A DNA stretch of 49,786 nt from an uncultured Alphaproteobacteria bacterium (GTDB taxonomy: Bacteria; Pseudomonadota; Alphaproteobacteria; RF32; CAG-239), in NCBI GenBank assembly GCA_944392155.1, contig CALXVR010000010.1:1-49786 (forward strand). The letters run 5' to 3'. How positions within the stretch are numbered: position 1 is the first letter of the stretch; each line of letters begins with the position of its first letter. A model generated the notes under the pieces. That model was not told where the DNA came from. It did no database searches and worked only from the letters and a program-made list of their open reading frames with translations. This document shows, one piece after another, positions 9,012-18,100 of this stretch. Position numbers and translations under genes: made by a program.

Positions 9012-10204
9012 TAGAGAAAGCTCTCCCCATAGGTCAGAGGTGCAATGCCCAAATAAGCGGCGATGCTTTGTCCGAGGTCGGCATAAGTTTGTCTTTGCCC
9101 CAAACAACGCGCTTCAACTTTTTTGCCAAACATCAAGATCGGAACTTGTTCGCGGGTGTGGTCGGTGCCTTCGTAAGTCGGGTCGTTGCCGTGGTCGGCC
9201 GTGATGAACAAAATGTCATCGTCTCTTAAATGCGGCAAAATCTCGGGTAGGCGAGAGTCAAAATATTCCAGACCTTCGGCATAGCCTTTGACATTGCGGC
9301 GGTGTCCCCAGAGCATGTCAAAATCTTCAAAATTGGTAAAAATCAGGCTGCCGTCCGGGGTGCTTTGCATAGCCTCAAGCGTTAAGTTCCAAAGTTCTTC
9401 CAAACCTGCGCCGTGAATCTCTTGGGTTATGCCTCGATGCGCGTAAATATCATTAATCGCGCCGATGGCAACAACTTCTTTGCCGGCGGTTTTGAGCTGG
9501 TCCAGCAAAGTCGGACCAAAAGGCTGTGCCGTATAATCACGGCGGAATTTGGTACGGGTAAATTCACCGGCTTTTTCACCGATAAAAGGACGGGCTATAA
9601 TGCGCCCGATGTTGTAGGGTTGAACATATTTATAAGCAACGCGGCATAGTTCATAAAGCCTTTCTAAACCAAAATGCTCTTGATGCGCGGCGATTTGCAT
9701 ATTGCTGTCGGCAGAGGTGTAGAATATGGGTTTACCCGAGGCAATGTGTTCCTCACCGAGCTCTTGAATGATGACCGTGCCGGAAGCTGCTTTGTTGCCT
9801 AAAATTCCTTTTAAGCCGGCTTCTTGGCAGATGTTGGCAATAAGGTCATCCGGGAAAGAGGGATAGTTTGGCGGAAAATGTCCCCATCCTTTGAGGTTGG
9901 GCAGACCGGCAAGCTCCCAATGTCCCGAAACAGTGTCTTTATCGGCACTGATTTCTTTCATACAGCCATAGGCGGAAGGAAGACCCAGTTTGCTTTCTTC
10001 TTGCGTTTCCAATTTCGGTTTGTTTCCGGTTGCAAGCTCAGCCGCCTGACATAAACCTAATCCGCAAAGATTGGGAATCTTGAGGGTGGGGAAAGCCTCG
10101 GCAATATGCCCGAAAGTGTCGGCTCCCTGATTGTTGAATTTGGCAGCATCCGGCGCTCCGCCGATACCGAAAGAATCCATCATTAAAATTATGGCGCGTC
10201 CCAT
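9011..10204 (-). CDS. deoB: Phosphopentomutase
   Basis: 397 residues, the normal length of DeoB. Alkaline phosphatase superfamily metal-binding motifs are visible: DSFGIGGAPDA at the N-terminus, DTVSGHWE around residue 95 with the phosphorylatable Thr, and ADHGNDPTYEGTDHTRE near the C-terminus. It interconverts (deoxy)ribose-1-phosphate and -5-phosphate, which connects the phosphorylases in this operon to DeoC and the pentose phosphate pathway. It lies 13 bp after deoA and overlaps pgeF. Confidence 0.97.
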   Translation of the reverse strand: MGRAIILMMDSFGIGGAPDAAKFNNQGADTFGHIAEAFPTLKIPNLCGLGLCQAAELATGNKPKLETQEESKLGLPSAYGCMKEISADKDTVSGHWELAGLPNLKGWGHFPPNYPSFPDDLIANICQEAGLKGILGNKAASGTVIIQELGEEHIASGKPIFYTSADSNMQIAAHQEHFGLERLYELCRVAYKYVQPYNIGRIIARPFIGEKAGEFTRTKFRRDYTAQPFGPTLLDQLKTAGKEVVAIGAINDIYAHRGITQEIHGAGLEELWNLTLEAMQSTPDGSLIFTNFEDFDMLWGHRRNVKGYAEGLEYFDSRLPEILPHLRDDDILFITADHGNDPTYEGTDHTREQVPILMFGKKVEARCLGQRQTYADLGQSIAAYLGIAPLTYGESFL

Positions 10205-10217
10205 CTGTGTTCTCCTT

Positions 10218-11534
10218 TTATGAAATATGTTCCATAATGACCGGATTTTCGGTCGGTTTTTGCTCTGAAATGCTTATGTTGCGTTTGAGCTCATCAGCGG
10301 CTTGTTGCCAAGAATTTTCGTCCTGAGCGTGAATAACAGCCAAGGGTTTGTTCTCATCAACATATTCACCGATTTGGCAAAATTCGGTATAGCCGGTTGC
10401 GTAATCAAGCTTTTGCTCCGGCGTAATGCGTCCGCCTTTTAAGCCAATGACACTTAAGCCGATGTTGCGGGTTTGCATATTCGTAACCCAGCCGGATTTT
10501 TCTGCAAATACAGGTTTTACCAAAGCTGCGTGCGGCAGATATTTGTTCGGGGAATCGCAGAAGTCTTTAGGTCCGCCCAAGGCTGAAACCATACGCGCAA
10601 AAATCTCCAGAGCCTGACCCGAATCCAAGGCTTTTTGCAATTTTGCTTCGGCTTGAGCTTTGTTTTCGGCAAGCTCTGCGGAAACAAGAAGTTCGGCACA
10701 AAGAGCGATGGTTACCTGATGAAGCCTTGGGTCAACATCAATGCCTTTAAGGTAATTAACTGCCTCCAAAACCTCCAAAGCATTGCCGACATTGCGTCCC
10801 AAAACCTGATTCATATCGGTTAAAATAGCCGAAGTTTTAGTTCCTGCCGCATTGGCGACATCAACAATAGAGTGAGCCAGTTTGCGTGCGTTTTCCAAAC
10901 TGTCCATAAAAGCGCCGTTGCCGCATTTTAAATCCATTACCAAACAATCAAGTCCGGCTGCAAGCTTCTTGGATAAAATAGAGGCGGTTATCAGCTCGAC
11001 AGATTCAACCGTGCCGCAAACATCGCGGATGGCATAAATCTTTTTGTCGGCCGGAGCTAAATTTCCGGTTTGCCCAATAATCGCGCAACCAACTTCTTTA
11101 ACTGTTTTGCGGAAAAGCTCATTGCTCGGGGCGGTTTGATAGCCGGGGATGGAATCGAACTTGTCCAGAGTTCCGCCGGTGTGGCCTAGTCCGCGACCTG
11201 AAATCATCGGAACGAATCCGCCACAAGCAGCAATCATCGGGGCTAACATCAAGCTTACTTTATCACCGACACCGCCCGAGGAATGTTTATCTACAATCGG
11301 ACCGTTGACCTCAGACCAATCCAGAACATCGCCGGAATCGCGCATGTTTAAGGTTAGGGCTGCTGTTTCTTCTTTGGAAAAGCCATTGAGAAAAATGGCC
11401 ATGGTCAGGGCTGCGGTTTGAGCATCAACAATTGAGCCATCGGTTACGCCTTTTATGAAAAAGCTTATCTCTTCTTTTGTAAGAGTTTGGTGATTGCGTT
11501 TTTTACGGATTATTTCTTGGGGTAAAAAAGTCAT
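10218..11534 (-). CDS. deoA: Thymidine phosphorylase
   Basis: 438 residues matching DeoA/pyrimidine nucleoside phosphorylase. Motifs seen: the helical N-domain (IIRKKRNHQTLTKEEI), the phosphate-binding KHSSGGVGDKVSL, ISGRGLGHTGGTLDK, and VMDLKCGNGAFM. It converts thymidine and deoxyuridine plus phosphate to base and deoxyribose-1-phosphate. The gene starts 2 bp after deoC, so translation is probably coupled. Confidence 0.97.
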   Translation of the reverse strand: MTFLPQEIIRKKRNHQTLTKEEISFFIKGVTDGSIVDAQTAALTMAIFLNGFSKEETAALTLNMRDSGDVLDWSEVNGPIVDKHSSGGVGDKVSLMLAPMIAACGGFVPMISGRGLGHTGGTLDKFDSIPGYQTAPSNELFRKTVKEVGCAIIGQTGNLAPADKKIYAIRDVCGTVESVELITASILSKKLAAGLDCLVMDLKCGNGAFMDSLENARKLAHSIVDVANAAGTKTSAILTDMNQVLGRNVGNALEVLEAVNYLKGIDVDPRLHQVTIALCAELLVSAELAENKAQAEAKLQKALDSGQALEIFARMVSALGGPKDFCDSPNKYLPHAALVKPVFAEKSGWVTNMQTRNIGLSVIGLKGGRITPEQKLDYATGYTEFCQIGEYVDENKPLAVIHAQDENSWQQAADELKRNISISEQKPTENPVIMEHIS

Positions 11535-11536
11535 GT

Positions 11537-12274
11537 TTAATATCCTCTCTCAATAACTTCTATCAGGTTGTCCAACAGGGAGCTTGCGCCGATGCGGAAA
11601 TTAAACGGGCTGATCCATTTCCATCCCATAATGGTGTTGGCTAAGACCAAATATTTTTTGGCATCTTCAATGGTTCTTATTCCGCCGCTTGCTTTGAAAC
11701 CGACATTGCGGCGACCTGAAGCGATGGTTTCCAGAATGATGTTGGCGGCTTCCGGTGTGGCGGAAACTTCGGTCTTTCCGGTGGAGGTTTTTACAAAATT
11801 GGCACCATTGGCTATGCAAATTTTTGTGGCTTCGGCAATGAGTGCGGATTTTTCTATAACCCCTGTTTCCAAAATGATTTTTAGGGGATGCTTTTTGCCG
11901 GTCAGTTTGCTGGCATAAGCCACAAAATCAGCACAAGTTTGATAGTCGTTGTTCAGAAAATTTTTGTAAGGAAAGACGGCATCAATTTCTTGCGCTCCTT
12001 TCTCCAAGGCATATTCAGTTTCGGCACGGAGTTTGCTTAAATCGGCGTCGCCTTCGGGAAAGTTGACGACCGTTGCCAGTTTGATACCTGTTCCTTCAAG
12101 CATATCTTGTGCTAAAGGCAGAAATTTTGGATAGATGCAAACGGCGGCAACATTGCCGTAGGGGGTTTGGGCTTTTTTGCAAAGTTTTTCAATGCGACTT
12201 TCCGTATCATCTTTGTTGAGCGAGGTTAGGTCTAACAGATGAATGAGATGTTTGGCTGCGGTTACGTCATCCAT
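11537..12274 (-). CDS. deoC: Deoxyribose-phosphate aldolase
   Basis: 245 residues. The class I aldolase active site is recognisable: the Schiff-base lysine in FVKTSTGK and the second lysine in VGFKASGGIRT, with the Asp in EIDAVFPY. It splits deoxyribose-5-phosphate into glyceraldehyde-3-phosphate and acetaldehyde, the exit of deoxynucleoside catabolism. Spacing is 1 bp after punA and 2 bp before deoA. Confidence 0.97.
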   Translation of the reverse strand: MDDVTAAKHLIHLLDLTSLNKDDTESRIEKLCKKAQTPYGNVAAVCIYPKFLPLAQDMLEGTGIKLATVVNFPEGDADLSKLRAETEYALEKGAQEIDAVFPYKNFLNNDYQTCADFVAYASKLTGKKHPLKIILETGVIEKSALIAEATKICIANGANFVKTSTGKTEVSATPEAANIILETIASGRRNVGFKASGGIRTIEDAKKYLVLANTIMGWKWISPFNFRIGASSLLDNLIEVIERGY

Positions 12275-12275
12275 A

Positions 12276-13082
12276 TTATATCTCCCTTATGCAGGTTCTG
12301 ACCAATTTGATAAGATTTGCGGAGGCTTTGTCTGCTTCTCGCAGAGTTTCGGCATGATTGATTGCGCCTTCTTTTAAGCCGCAACCCAAGTTGACAACAA
12401 CTGAAAAACCCAAAACCTTCATGCCGGAATGAACCGCGCAAATAACCTCAGGGACGGTTGACATTCCAACCACATCAGCGCCTAAAATTCGGAAAGCACG
12501 AACTTCGGAGGGGGTTTCAAAAGTCGGTCCCGAAACCATTAAATAAACGCCTTCTGCCAAAGAAATGTTTTCTTGTTTGGCAAGCTCTTTGGCTTTGGCT
12601 CTGAGCTCTTTGTCATAAGCATTGCTCATATCCGGAAAGCGCGGACCGTAAGCCTCATCGTTGGGGCCAATCAGCGGATTTGTGCCGCTTAGATTGATGT
12701 GGTCTTTAATCAGCATTATGGTTCCGGCAGGCAAGTCTGTTGTCAAAGAGCCGGAGGCATTGGTAACAATAAGGTTTTGAATGCCTAATAACTGAAATGC
12801 TTTGATGAAAGTGTTGATGCTTTGCGGGCTGTGACCTTCATATAGATGGATGCGACCCTGCATGCACAAGACGTCTTTACCTTCCAGTCTTCCGATAATC
12901 AGTCTTCCTTTATGTCCGCTGACCGTGCTTTGCGGAAACCCTTTAATCTCGCCGTAAGGGATGATGACGGGGTTTTCAATCTGGTCGCCCAAGGCACCCA
13001 GACCGCTGCCTAAAATGATGGCTGTTTCCGGAGCATAAGCGCCGAGTTTGGCTTTGATTTGCGCGGCAATTTGTTCAATCAT
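12276..13082 (-). CDS. punA: Purine nucleoside phosphorylase, trimeric type
   Basis: About 268 residues from the ATG at 13082, which overlaps the cdd stop in an ATGA junction; an upstream ATG at 13136 lies inside cdd and is unlikely. PNP family II (PunA/XapA) motifs: IILGSGLG phosphate loop, VSGHKGRL, GRIHLYEGH, NASGSL and VGMSTVPEV, followed by the base-contacting Asn segment VVNLGCG. It releases purine bases from (deoxy)inosine and guanosine, giving (deoxy)ribose-1-phosphate for DeoB. It follows cdd in the operon. Confidence 0.95.
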   Translation of the reverse strand: MIEQIAAQIKAKLGAYAPETAIILGSGLGALGDQIENPVIIPYGEIKGFPQSTVSGHKGRLIIGRLEGKDVLCMQGRIHLYEGHSPQSINTFIKAFQLLGIQNLIVTNASGSLTTDLPAGTIMLIKDHINLSGTNPLIGPNDEAYGPRFPDMSNAYDKELRAKAKELAKQENISLAEGVYLMVSGPTFETPSEVRAFRILGADVVGMSTVPEVICAVHSGMKVLGFSVVVNLGCGLKEGAINHAETLREADKASANLIKLVRTCIREI

Positions 13083-13483
13083 TTTATTAAGTCCTTTTCT
13101 GCAAAAGCAAGAGGTAAGAGTTCGGCAATGGTGCAAGTTTTTTGCACGCCGGAAGCATTGGCTAAGTGAATCAGAGTTTGCGGGGTGGAAAATTCTTTAA
13201 TCCGTTGGCGGCAAGCTCCGCAAGGCGTGATGAGTTCACTGCCTTCTGCTAATACCAAAATTTCGGTGATTTGTTTGTCGCCGCCGGCAACCATAGCCGC
13301 AATGGCTCCGGTTTCTGCGCAACTGCCGCAAGGGTAAGAGATATTTTCAACATTACACCCGCTGTAAAAATGTCCTTCTTTGCTTAAGATTGCAACCCCG
13401 ACCGGAAAGTTTGAATATGGTGCATGGGCGTTTTGGCGAGCAGATTTTGCAAGCTCAAAAAGTTTTGATGTATTATTCATCAC
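13079..13483 (-). CDS. cdd: Cytidine deaminase
   Basis: 134 residues, the homotetrameric class of Cdd. Zinc site: Cys55-Ala-Glu57 (SCAETGA) and the PCGACRQ pair Cys88/Cys91; substrate motif CNVENISY precedes. It deaminates (deoxy)cytidine to (deoxy)uridine, feeding DeoA. It is the first gene of the minus-strand operon cdd-punA-deoC-deoA-deoB-pgeF, so the operon promoter should lie in the 115 bp shared with the divergent asmA-like gene; a TAGTAT hexamer sits 17 bp from TTGCTA there on the minus strand. An AAGGAA Shine-Dalgarno precedes the start. Confidence 0.95.
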   Translation of the reverse strand: MMNNTSKLFELAKSARQNAHAPYSNFPVGVAILSKEGHFYSGCNVENISYPCGSCAETGAIAAMVAGGDKQITEILVLAEGSELITPCGACRQRIKEFSTPQTLIHLANASGVQKTCTIAELLPLAFAEKDLIK

Positions 13484-13598
13484 TTGCTATTTTCCTTAAA
13501 ATGTTTATTAATTAATTTATGTTCTAATACTATATGTAGTTTGCAGATTTAGCAAAGATTATTTTTAAGTTTTTGCATTCTAGTGCAGGAGAAAAGTC

Positions 13599-16500
13599 TT
13601 GAAAAAAGCAGTGCTCATAATATTGGCTATATTGGTTTTGATTGCCGGAGGTGTTTCAGCTTACGTGGCAATGATTGATTGGAATGAGCACAAAGATAAA
13701 ATCGCCGAACAAATTTCTGATGTGAGCGGAAAATTGGTGGTTTTTGAAGGACCGGTAAGCTTTAAGATTTTTCCGTCTCCGGATTTAACAGCTTCAAATA
13801 TTAAAGTCTTTAGCAATGAGGCGGGACATCAGGATACGCCTTTGGCTACGATTGATAAATTAGTGGCAAAGCTTGATTTGTGGGCTTTGCTTAAAGGTAA
13901 TTTTGAAGTTAAAATGATGTCTTTAGTCGGACCTAAAATTTTTATGGAAGTTGATAACAACGGTCGGCTTAATTGGCAGTCATCTATAACGGAAGAACAA
14001 AAACTCAGCCTTGATAATATTGAAATTACGTTAGACAGCGTGCTTTTGGAAAAAGCTACGTTGAACTTTGTTAATACGAAGCATGATATTGATGTTACGC
14101 TTGAAAACTTGAATGCCGAGGTTATTGCTCCGAGTATTTTCGGACCTTATAGAATTGAGGGAAGTTATATAAAAGATAATAATCCAGAGGGATTTGCCAT
14201 CTCTTTGGGACGTTTTTCGGAAAGTTTTGCAACATCGGTTAACTTTGTGTTGAATCATCCGACATCAGAAACTTTTATTCGTTTTGATGGTTCTGTTTTG
14301 CTTAAGAATGATGCTATTAACGGAAACATCATTGTTGAATCGAAGAAGCCGGTTGATTTCTTAAACAAAAATTTTAAGGAACTTCAGCTTGGGGCGGAAT
14401 ATGATTATCCGTTTGCTTTGTCTTTGCAGGCCGATACCAATAAAACAAAAATTGCATTATCTAATATTGTGATGAAATATGGTTCAACAGCAGGTGCCGG
14501 TAATATTTTGGTGCCTTTGGATCCTGATTATGTTGTCGATGAGGGGACGCCAAAGCGTCGTCGTGCGGAAATCGGATTTGAAATGACAGATTTGGATTTG
14601 GCTCCAGTGGAAGCAGCTTTAAAAAGTGCTTTTCAAAAGTATAGTGCGGAAGGGGCTATTTATAATCCGCAGCTGAAGTTTGATTTTATTGCGGATATGA
14701 AAGCGATTAATACGCTTTATAAAGGGCAGACGCTTAAAAACTTTAATTTGAGCCTTGATTATATAGATAATGAATTAAAAATCAGAAATTTGAGTATGTC
14801 TCTTCCGGGGGATACGGAGTTTAAGCTTAGCGGCGATGTTTTTTCTGATGATGATGTGCTGACTTATTCGTTGCAACCAGAATATACGACAAATGATTTG
14901 CAGAAGCTTTTGGGCTGGTTGGGATATGATATTCAACCCATTACTCAAGCAACCTATAAAAGAAGCGCCGGAGATGCCACGGTTGAAGGCACGCTTAAGA
15001 CAGTTAAAATTGCTCCGTTTGATTTGAGCATTGACAAGAGCGTGTTTAACGGAAGTTTGGGAATTATTACAGGGGAAAGATTAAATGCCTTTTTAGAGGT
15101 TAAGGCTGATAGTGTTAATTTTGATAATTATATTTCTGCTTTGCCAGATACTGAAAAGGCTAAAACTTTGGCAGACAGAATTAATTATAGAATTTCTAAA
15201 CTGGGATTTTTAAATGATTTTGATTTTAGACTTATCGGCTCTTTGGGGTTAGGAATTTATGAAGGAGTTCCGTTTGAAAATTCGCAATTTGACATGGATG
15301 TGGCTCAAGGGGTTCTGACCGTCAGTAAGCTTGATATTGCTAGTATTGCGAATGCTTCAATTAGCTTAAACGGAAAGCTAAAGGGGCTTGGAAAGTCCTT
15401 GGTGATGGAAAATTTAAAATATGATATGGAAACAAAGGATTTTGCCTCATTTTTGAATAAATTTGCATTGCCTTTGCCGGATGTGAATTTGAAAAAGTTT
15501 AAAAATTTCAGTTCAAAGGGTATTGTTTCCGGTTCTCCAACATTAATGGCCATGAAAACGGTTTCGAAACTTGAATATCTGGATATTGTTTTCGGAGGTC
15601 AAGCGGGTAAGAAAGATGAAAAATGGGTGATTAACGGAAATGTTGATTTGAGAGCACCGGATTTTGTTCAGACGGTTAATGATTTTAATTTTAATTATAA
15701 ACCGAAAACTTTTTCTCTGGGGCTTTTTACTCTGACCGGAAAAATGTTTAGCACATCTGATTATGTTAGTTTATCTAACGTAAACGCATTTGTCGGCTCT
15801 AATAATTTTAAGGGCAATATTGTTATCGATAAGCGTTTGAGCCGCCCCAGCATAACGGCTCAGCTCGATATTAATAAGTTTGAAATTGAGCGCTTTGTGT
15901 ATAATGATGTTCCGGAATTGTCAGGTAATACGGTGCTTTTCAGAAATAATGAAGCGGAAAAGGTTGCCTTTATTGCTCGTCCGAATCTGAGTAAAGATAG
16001 AATTAATTATGATTTTTATAAGACGTTTGACTTAAGCGGAGATTTTAAAATCGGTTCTTTGACATATAAGGCCGAAAACTTGAAAAATGTTGTTTTTAAT
16101 GCGGCGTTAAAAGAAGGAAAGGCTGATTTTAAGAATTTTAGCGCCGGCTATAATGGTGGCGAGGTTAATGGAAACTTGACGCTTTCTATTTCTGAAAATC
16201 CGCAACTTGACGGAATGGTTAATTTAAAAAATCAAAAAATTTCCGATAAAGCTTGGAGCGGTGATAAATACGGGATTAAGTCCGGTATACTTAATTCTCA
16301 GATATCTTTTTCTACAAGTGCCGTTTCAGCTGAGGAGTTATTGACAGGTTTAAATGCGGAAATTTCGTATGACATTGTTTCTCCAGTTGTTAAGGGGTGG
16401 AATTTGTATGCCATTGCCGATGATTTGAAAAAACGCGCATATTCAGACGGTTTGGTGGCTTTTGTAACGGAAAATTTGCAGCAAGGAGAATCTTCTTTTC

Positions 16501-17987
16501 AGAAAGCAGCCGGAAAAGTGAAAGTGGCGAATTCAGACTATCTTTTTGAAAATGCTTTTTTTGAAAGTCCGGAATGGCGTGTCGAGATGACAGACAAGGG
16601 TAATCTTAATCTTTGGGATATGGATGCTCAGTTTATGTTTGTTATGGCAGACAGCAAAGTTAAGCCTTTACGGTTTGCTTTGTCCGGGGCTATGATATCT
16701 CCGGAACTTTCTGTGGATGCGAAGGAAATTACGGATACGTATGATGCTCATTGGGCAAAAGTCGAGGCTGAAAAAAAAGCAGCAGAAGAGGCAAGAAAAG
16801 CGCATTTGAAATCGTTGATGGATGCTCAGCAAAGCTATGCCAAAAAAATTCAGAAGCGTTTGTTCGATGAGGTTATTCCGGAATTGGAAGCCAAACGTAA
16901 GTTGACGCAGAATGAGGAAATACTGGCAAAATATCAAGAAATTGACAACAAAATTAAAAATATAAGTAAAGGCTTAGATGAAGTTATTGTTCAGGGAACG
17001 GTGCCTGAGTTTGATGAAAGTTTGCCAAAGTCGTTAAAAGCAAAAAATGAGGCCTTAGACGAGGGGTCGGCAGGTTTCAGGCAAGAGATTCTTGACGTTT
17101 ATGCTTTGGACGTTAAACAAAGAATTAATCAGGTTTATAACAAAATTGCAGATAACTATAATCGCTCAAAAGAAGATGTAAGTAAGTACAGAGATGCATA
17201 CGGTGTATTTGCTCAACGTTTGGCTATGGTGAAGACCATGTTAGATATTGAACAAGATGAGAAGGTTATTGCGCTGAAAAAGGAAATAGAAGATCAGCTA
17301 TTGGCTATTGACGCGGTTAATTCTCAAGTGGTTAAAGACTATATATTTATCCAGAATTCTCAAGATTTGGCTCAATTGGAGGCATATGCCGGAAAAATTG
17401 CTGATTTTGAAAAACAGACCAATGGTGATTTAAAGCTTCTGAACGAAAAAATTGATGAACTGTTTAAATATTCGGAAGATGTTACTAAGGCAGAAGAAAA
17501 GGCTTATGCAGAAAAATTGAAACAAGAAGAAATTAAGAAAAAACTGGAGGAAAATACGGGCAAGATTTCCGGAGTTGGCGGAAAAGATATTATGGTAACG
17601 CGTAATATTCAGGAGATTGAGGCGATGGAAAAAGCTAAGAAAGATGAGGCTATTCCTGTTCTTGATTTTAGCGGAAAACAACCAAGCGGAATTGTGACCA
17701 AGCCTAATGTCATTTTGGAGCCAGAAGCCGAGGCAGAGACAGAATCAGAAGAGAAAGTTTGGAATCAAGTTGAAGAAGTCGGACGTCAGTTTCCTGAAAA
17801 TGAAGCAGAAAATAGTTTGCAGCCAGACGAAGATATTTCAACAACTCAAGATGAGGTCGCTGAGGAGAAAGTTGTTGTTGAAAAGTCCGGGGAAAAGCCG
17901 TTATTAGTACCTTCCGGTAGTTTGTTGAAAGAAACCATGGGCGAAATTTCTAAAGCCTCCGGCAAGATTATTCGGGTAGAAGATTAA
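13599..17987 (+). CDS. AsmA-family protein with long C-terminal coiled coil
   Basis: 1462 residues. The TTG start at 13599 is supported by an AGGAGA motif. One N-terminal membrane segment (LIILAILVLIAGGVSAYVAM) precedes the AsmA N-domain hallmark (SGKLVVFEGPVSFKIFPSP, LTASNIKV), then a long beta-rich region expected to form a hydrophobic groove for phospholipid transport between membranes, and the AsmA_2-like region (LNLWDMDAQFMFV, PLRFALSGAMISPELSVD) near residue 1020. From about residue 1047 a charged helical segment of some 300 residues follows (KVEAEKKAAEEARKAH onward), predicted coiled coil, then an acidic low-complexity tail. The coiled-coil tail is not part of a standard AsmA protein. 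Most of the protein should be periplasmic. Confidence 0.85.
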   Translation: MKKAVLIILAILVLIAGGVSAYVAMIDWNEHKDKIAEQISDVSGKLVVFEGPVSFKIFPSPDLTASNIKVFSNEAGHQDTPLATIDKLVAKLDLWALLKGNFEVKMMSLVGPKIFMEVDNNGRLNWQSSITEEQKLSLDNIEITLDSVLLEKATLNFVNTKHDIDVTLENLNAEVIAPSIFGPYRIEGSYIKDNNPEGFAISLGRFSESFATSVNFVLNHPTSETFIRFDGSVLLKNDAINGNIIVESKKPVDFLNKNFKELQLGAEYDYPFALSLQADTNKTKIALSNIVMKYGSTAGAGNILVPLDPDYVVDEGTPKRRRAEIGFEMTDLDLAPVEAALKSAFQKYSAEGAIYNPQLKFDFIADMKAINTLYKGQTLKNFNLSLDYIDNELKIRNLSMSLPGDTEFKLSGDVFSDDDVLTYSLQPEYTTNDLQKLLGWLGYDIQPITQATYKRSAGDATVEGTLKTVKIAPFDLSIDKSVFNGSLGIITGERLNAFLEVKADSVNFDNYISALPDTEKAKTLADRINYRISKLGFLNDFDFRLIGSLGLGIYEGVPFENSQFDMDVAQGVLTVSKLDIASIANASISLNGKLKGLGKSLVMENLKYDMETKDFASFLNKFALPLPDVNLKKFKNFSSKGIVSGSPTLMAMKTVSKLEYLDIVFGGQAGKKDEKWVINGNVDLRAPDFVQTVNDFNFNYKPKTFSLGLFTLTGKMFSTSDYVSLSNVNAFVGSNNFKGNIVIDKRLSRPSITAQLDINKFEIERFVYNDVPELSGNTVLFRNNEAEKVAFIARPNLSKDRINYDFYKTFDLSGDFKIGSLTYKAENLKNVVFNAALKEGKADFKNFSAGYNGGEVNGNLTLSISENPQLDGMVNLKNQKISDKAWSGDKYGIKSGILNSQISFSTSAVSAEELLTGLNAEISYDIVSPVVKGWNLYAIADDLKKRAYSDGLVAFVTENLQQGESSFQKAAGKVKVANSDYLFENAFFESPEWRVEMTDKGNLNLWDMDAQFMFVMADSKVKPLRFALSGAMISPELSVDAKEITDTYDAHWAKVEAEKKAAEEARKAHLKSLMDAQQSYAKKIQKRLFDEVIPELEAKRKLTQNEEILAKYQEIDNKIKNISKGLDEVIVQGTVPEFDESLPKSLKAKNEALDEGSAGFRQEILDVYALDVKQRINQVYNKIADNYNRSKEDVSKYRDAYGVFAQRLAMVKTMLDIEQDEKVIALKKEIEDQLLAIDAVNSQVVKDYIFIQNSQDLAQLEAYAGKIADFEKQTNGDLKLLNEKIDELFKYSEDVTKAEEKAYAEKLKQEEIKKKLEENTGKISGVGGKDIMVTRNIQEIEAMEKAKKDEAIPVLDFSGKQPSGIVTKPNVILEPEAEAETESEEKVWNQVEEVGRQFPENEAENSLQPDEDISTTQDEVAEEKVVVEKSGEKPLLVPSGSLLKETMGEISKASGKIIRVED

Positions 17988-18033
17988 CATACCAAGTTGT
18001 TCATATAATAGTTGTGCAAGGGTTGTTTTATGC

Positions 18034-18061
18034 TTGTCGAATCGTTTTTTTATGTTATGAT
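18034..18061 (+). promoter_or_regulatory. Possible sigma70-type promoter for the galU-like gene
   Basis: TTGTCG (18034-18039) and TATGAT (18056-18061) are separated by 16 bp and lie about 40 bp before the start codon. No terminator separates the gene from the AsmA-family gene, so read-through transcription is also possible. Confidence 0.35.
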
Positions 18062-18100
18062 TCTGGGCATTGTGTAACAATGCATTATTTGGAGTTTTAG

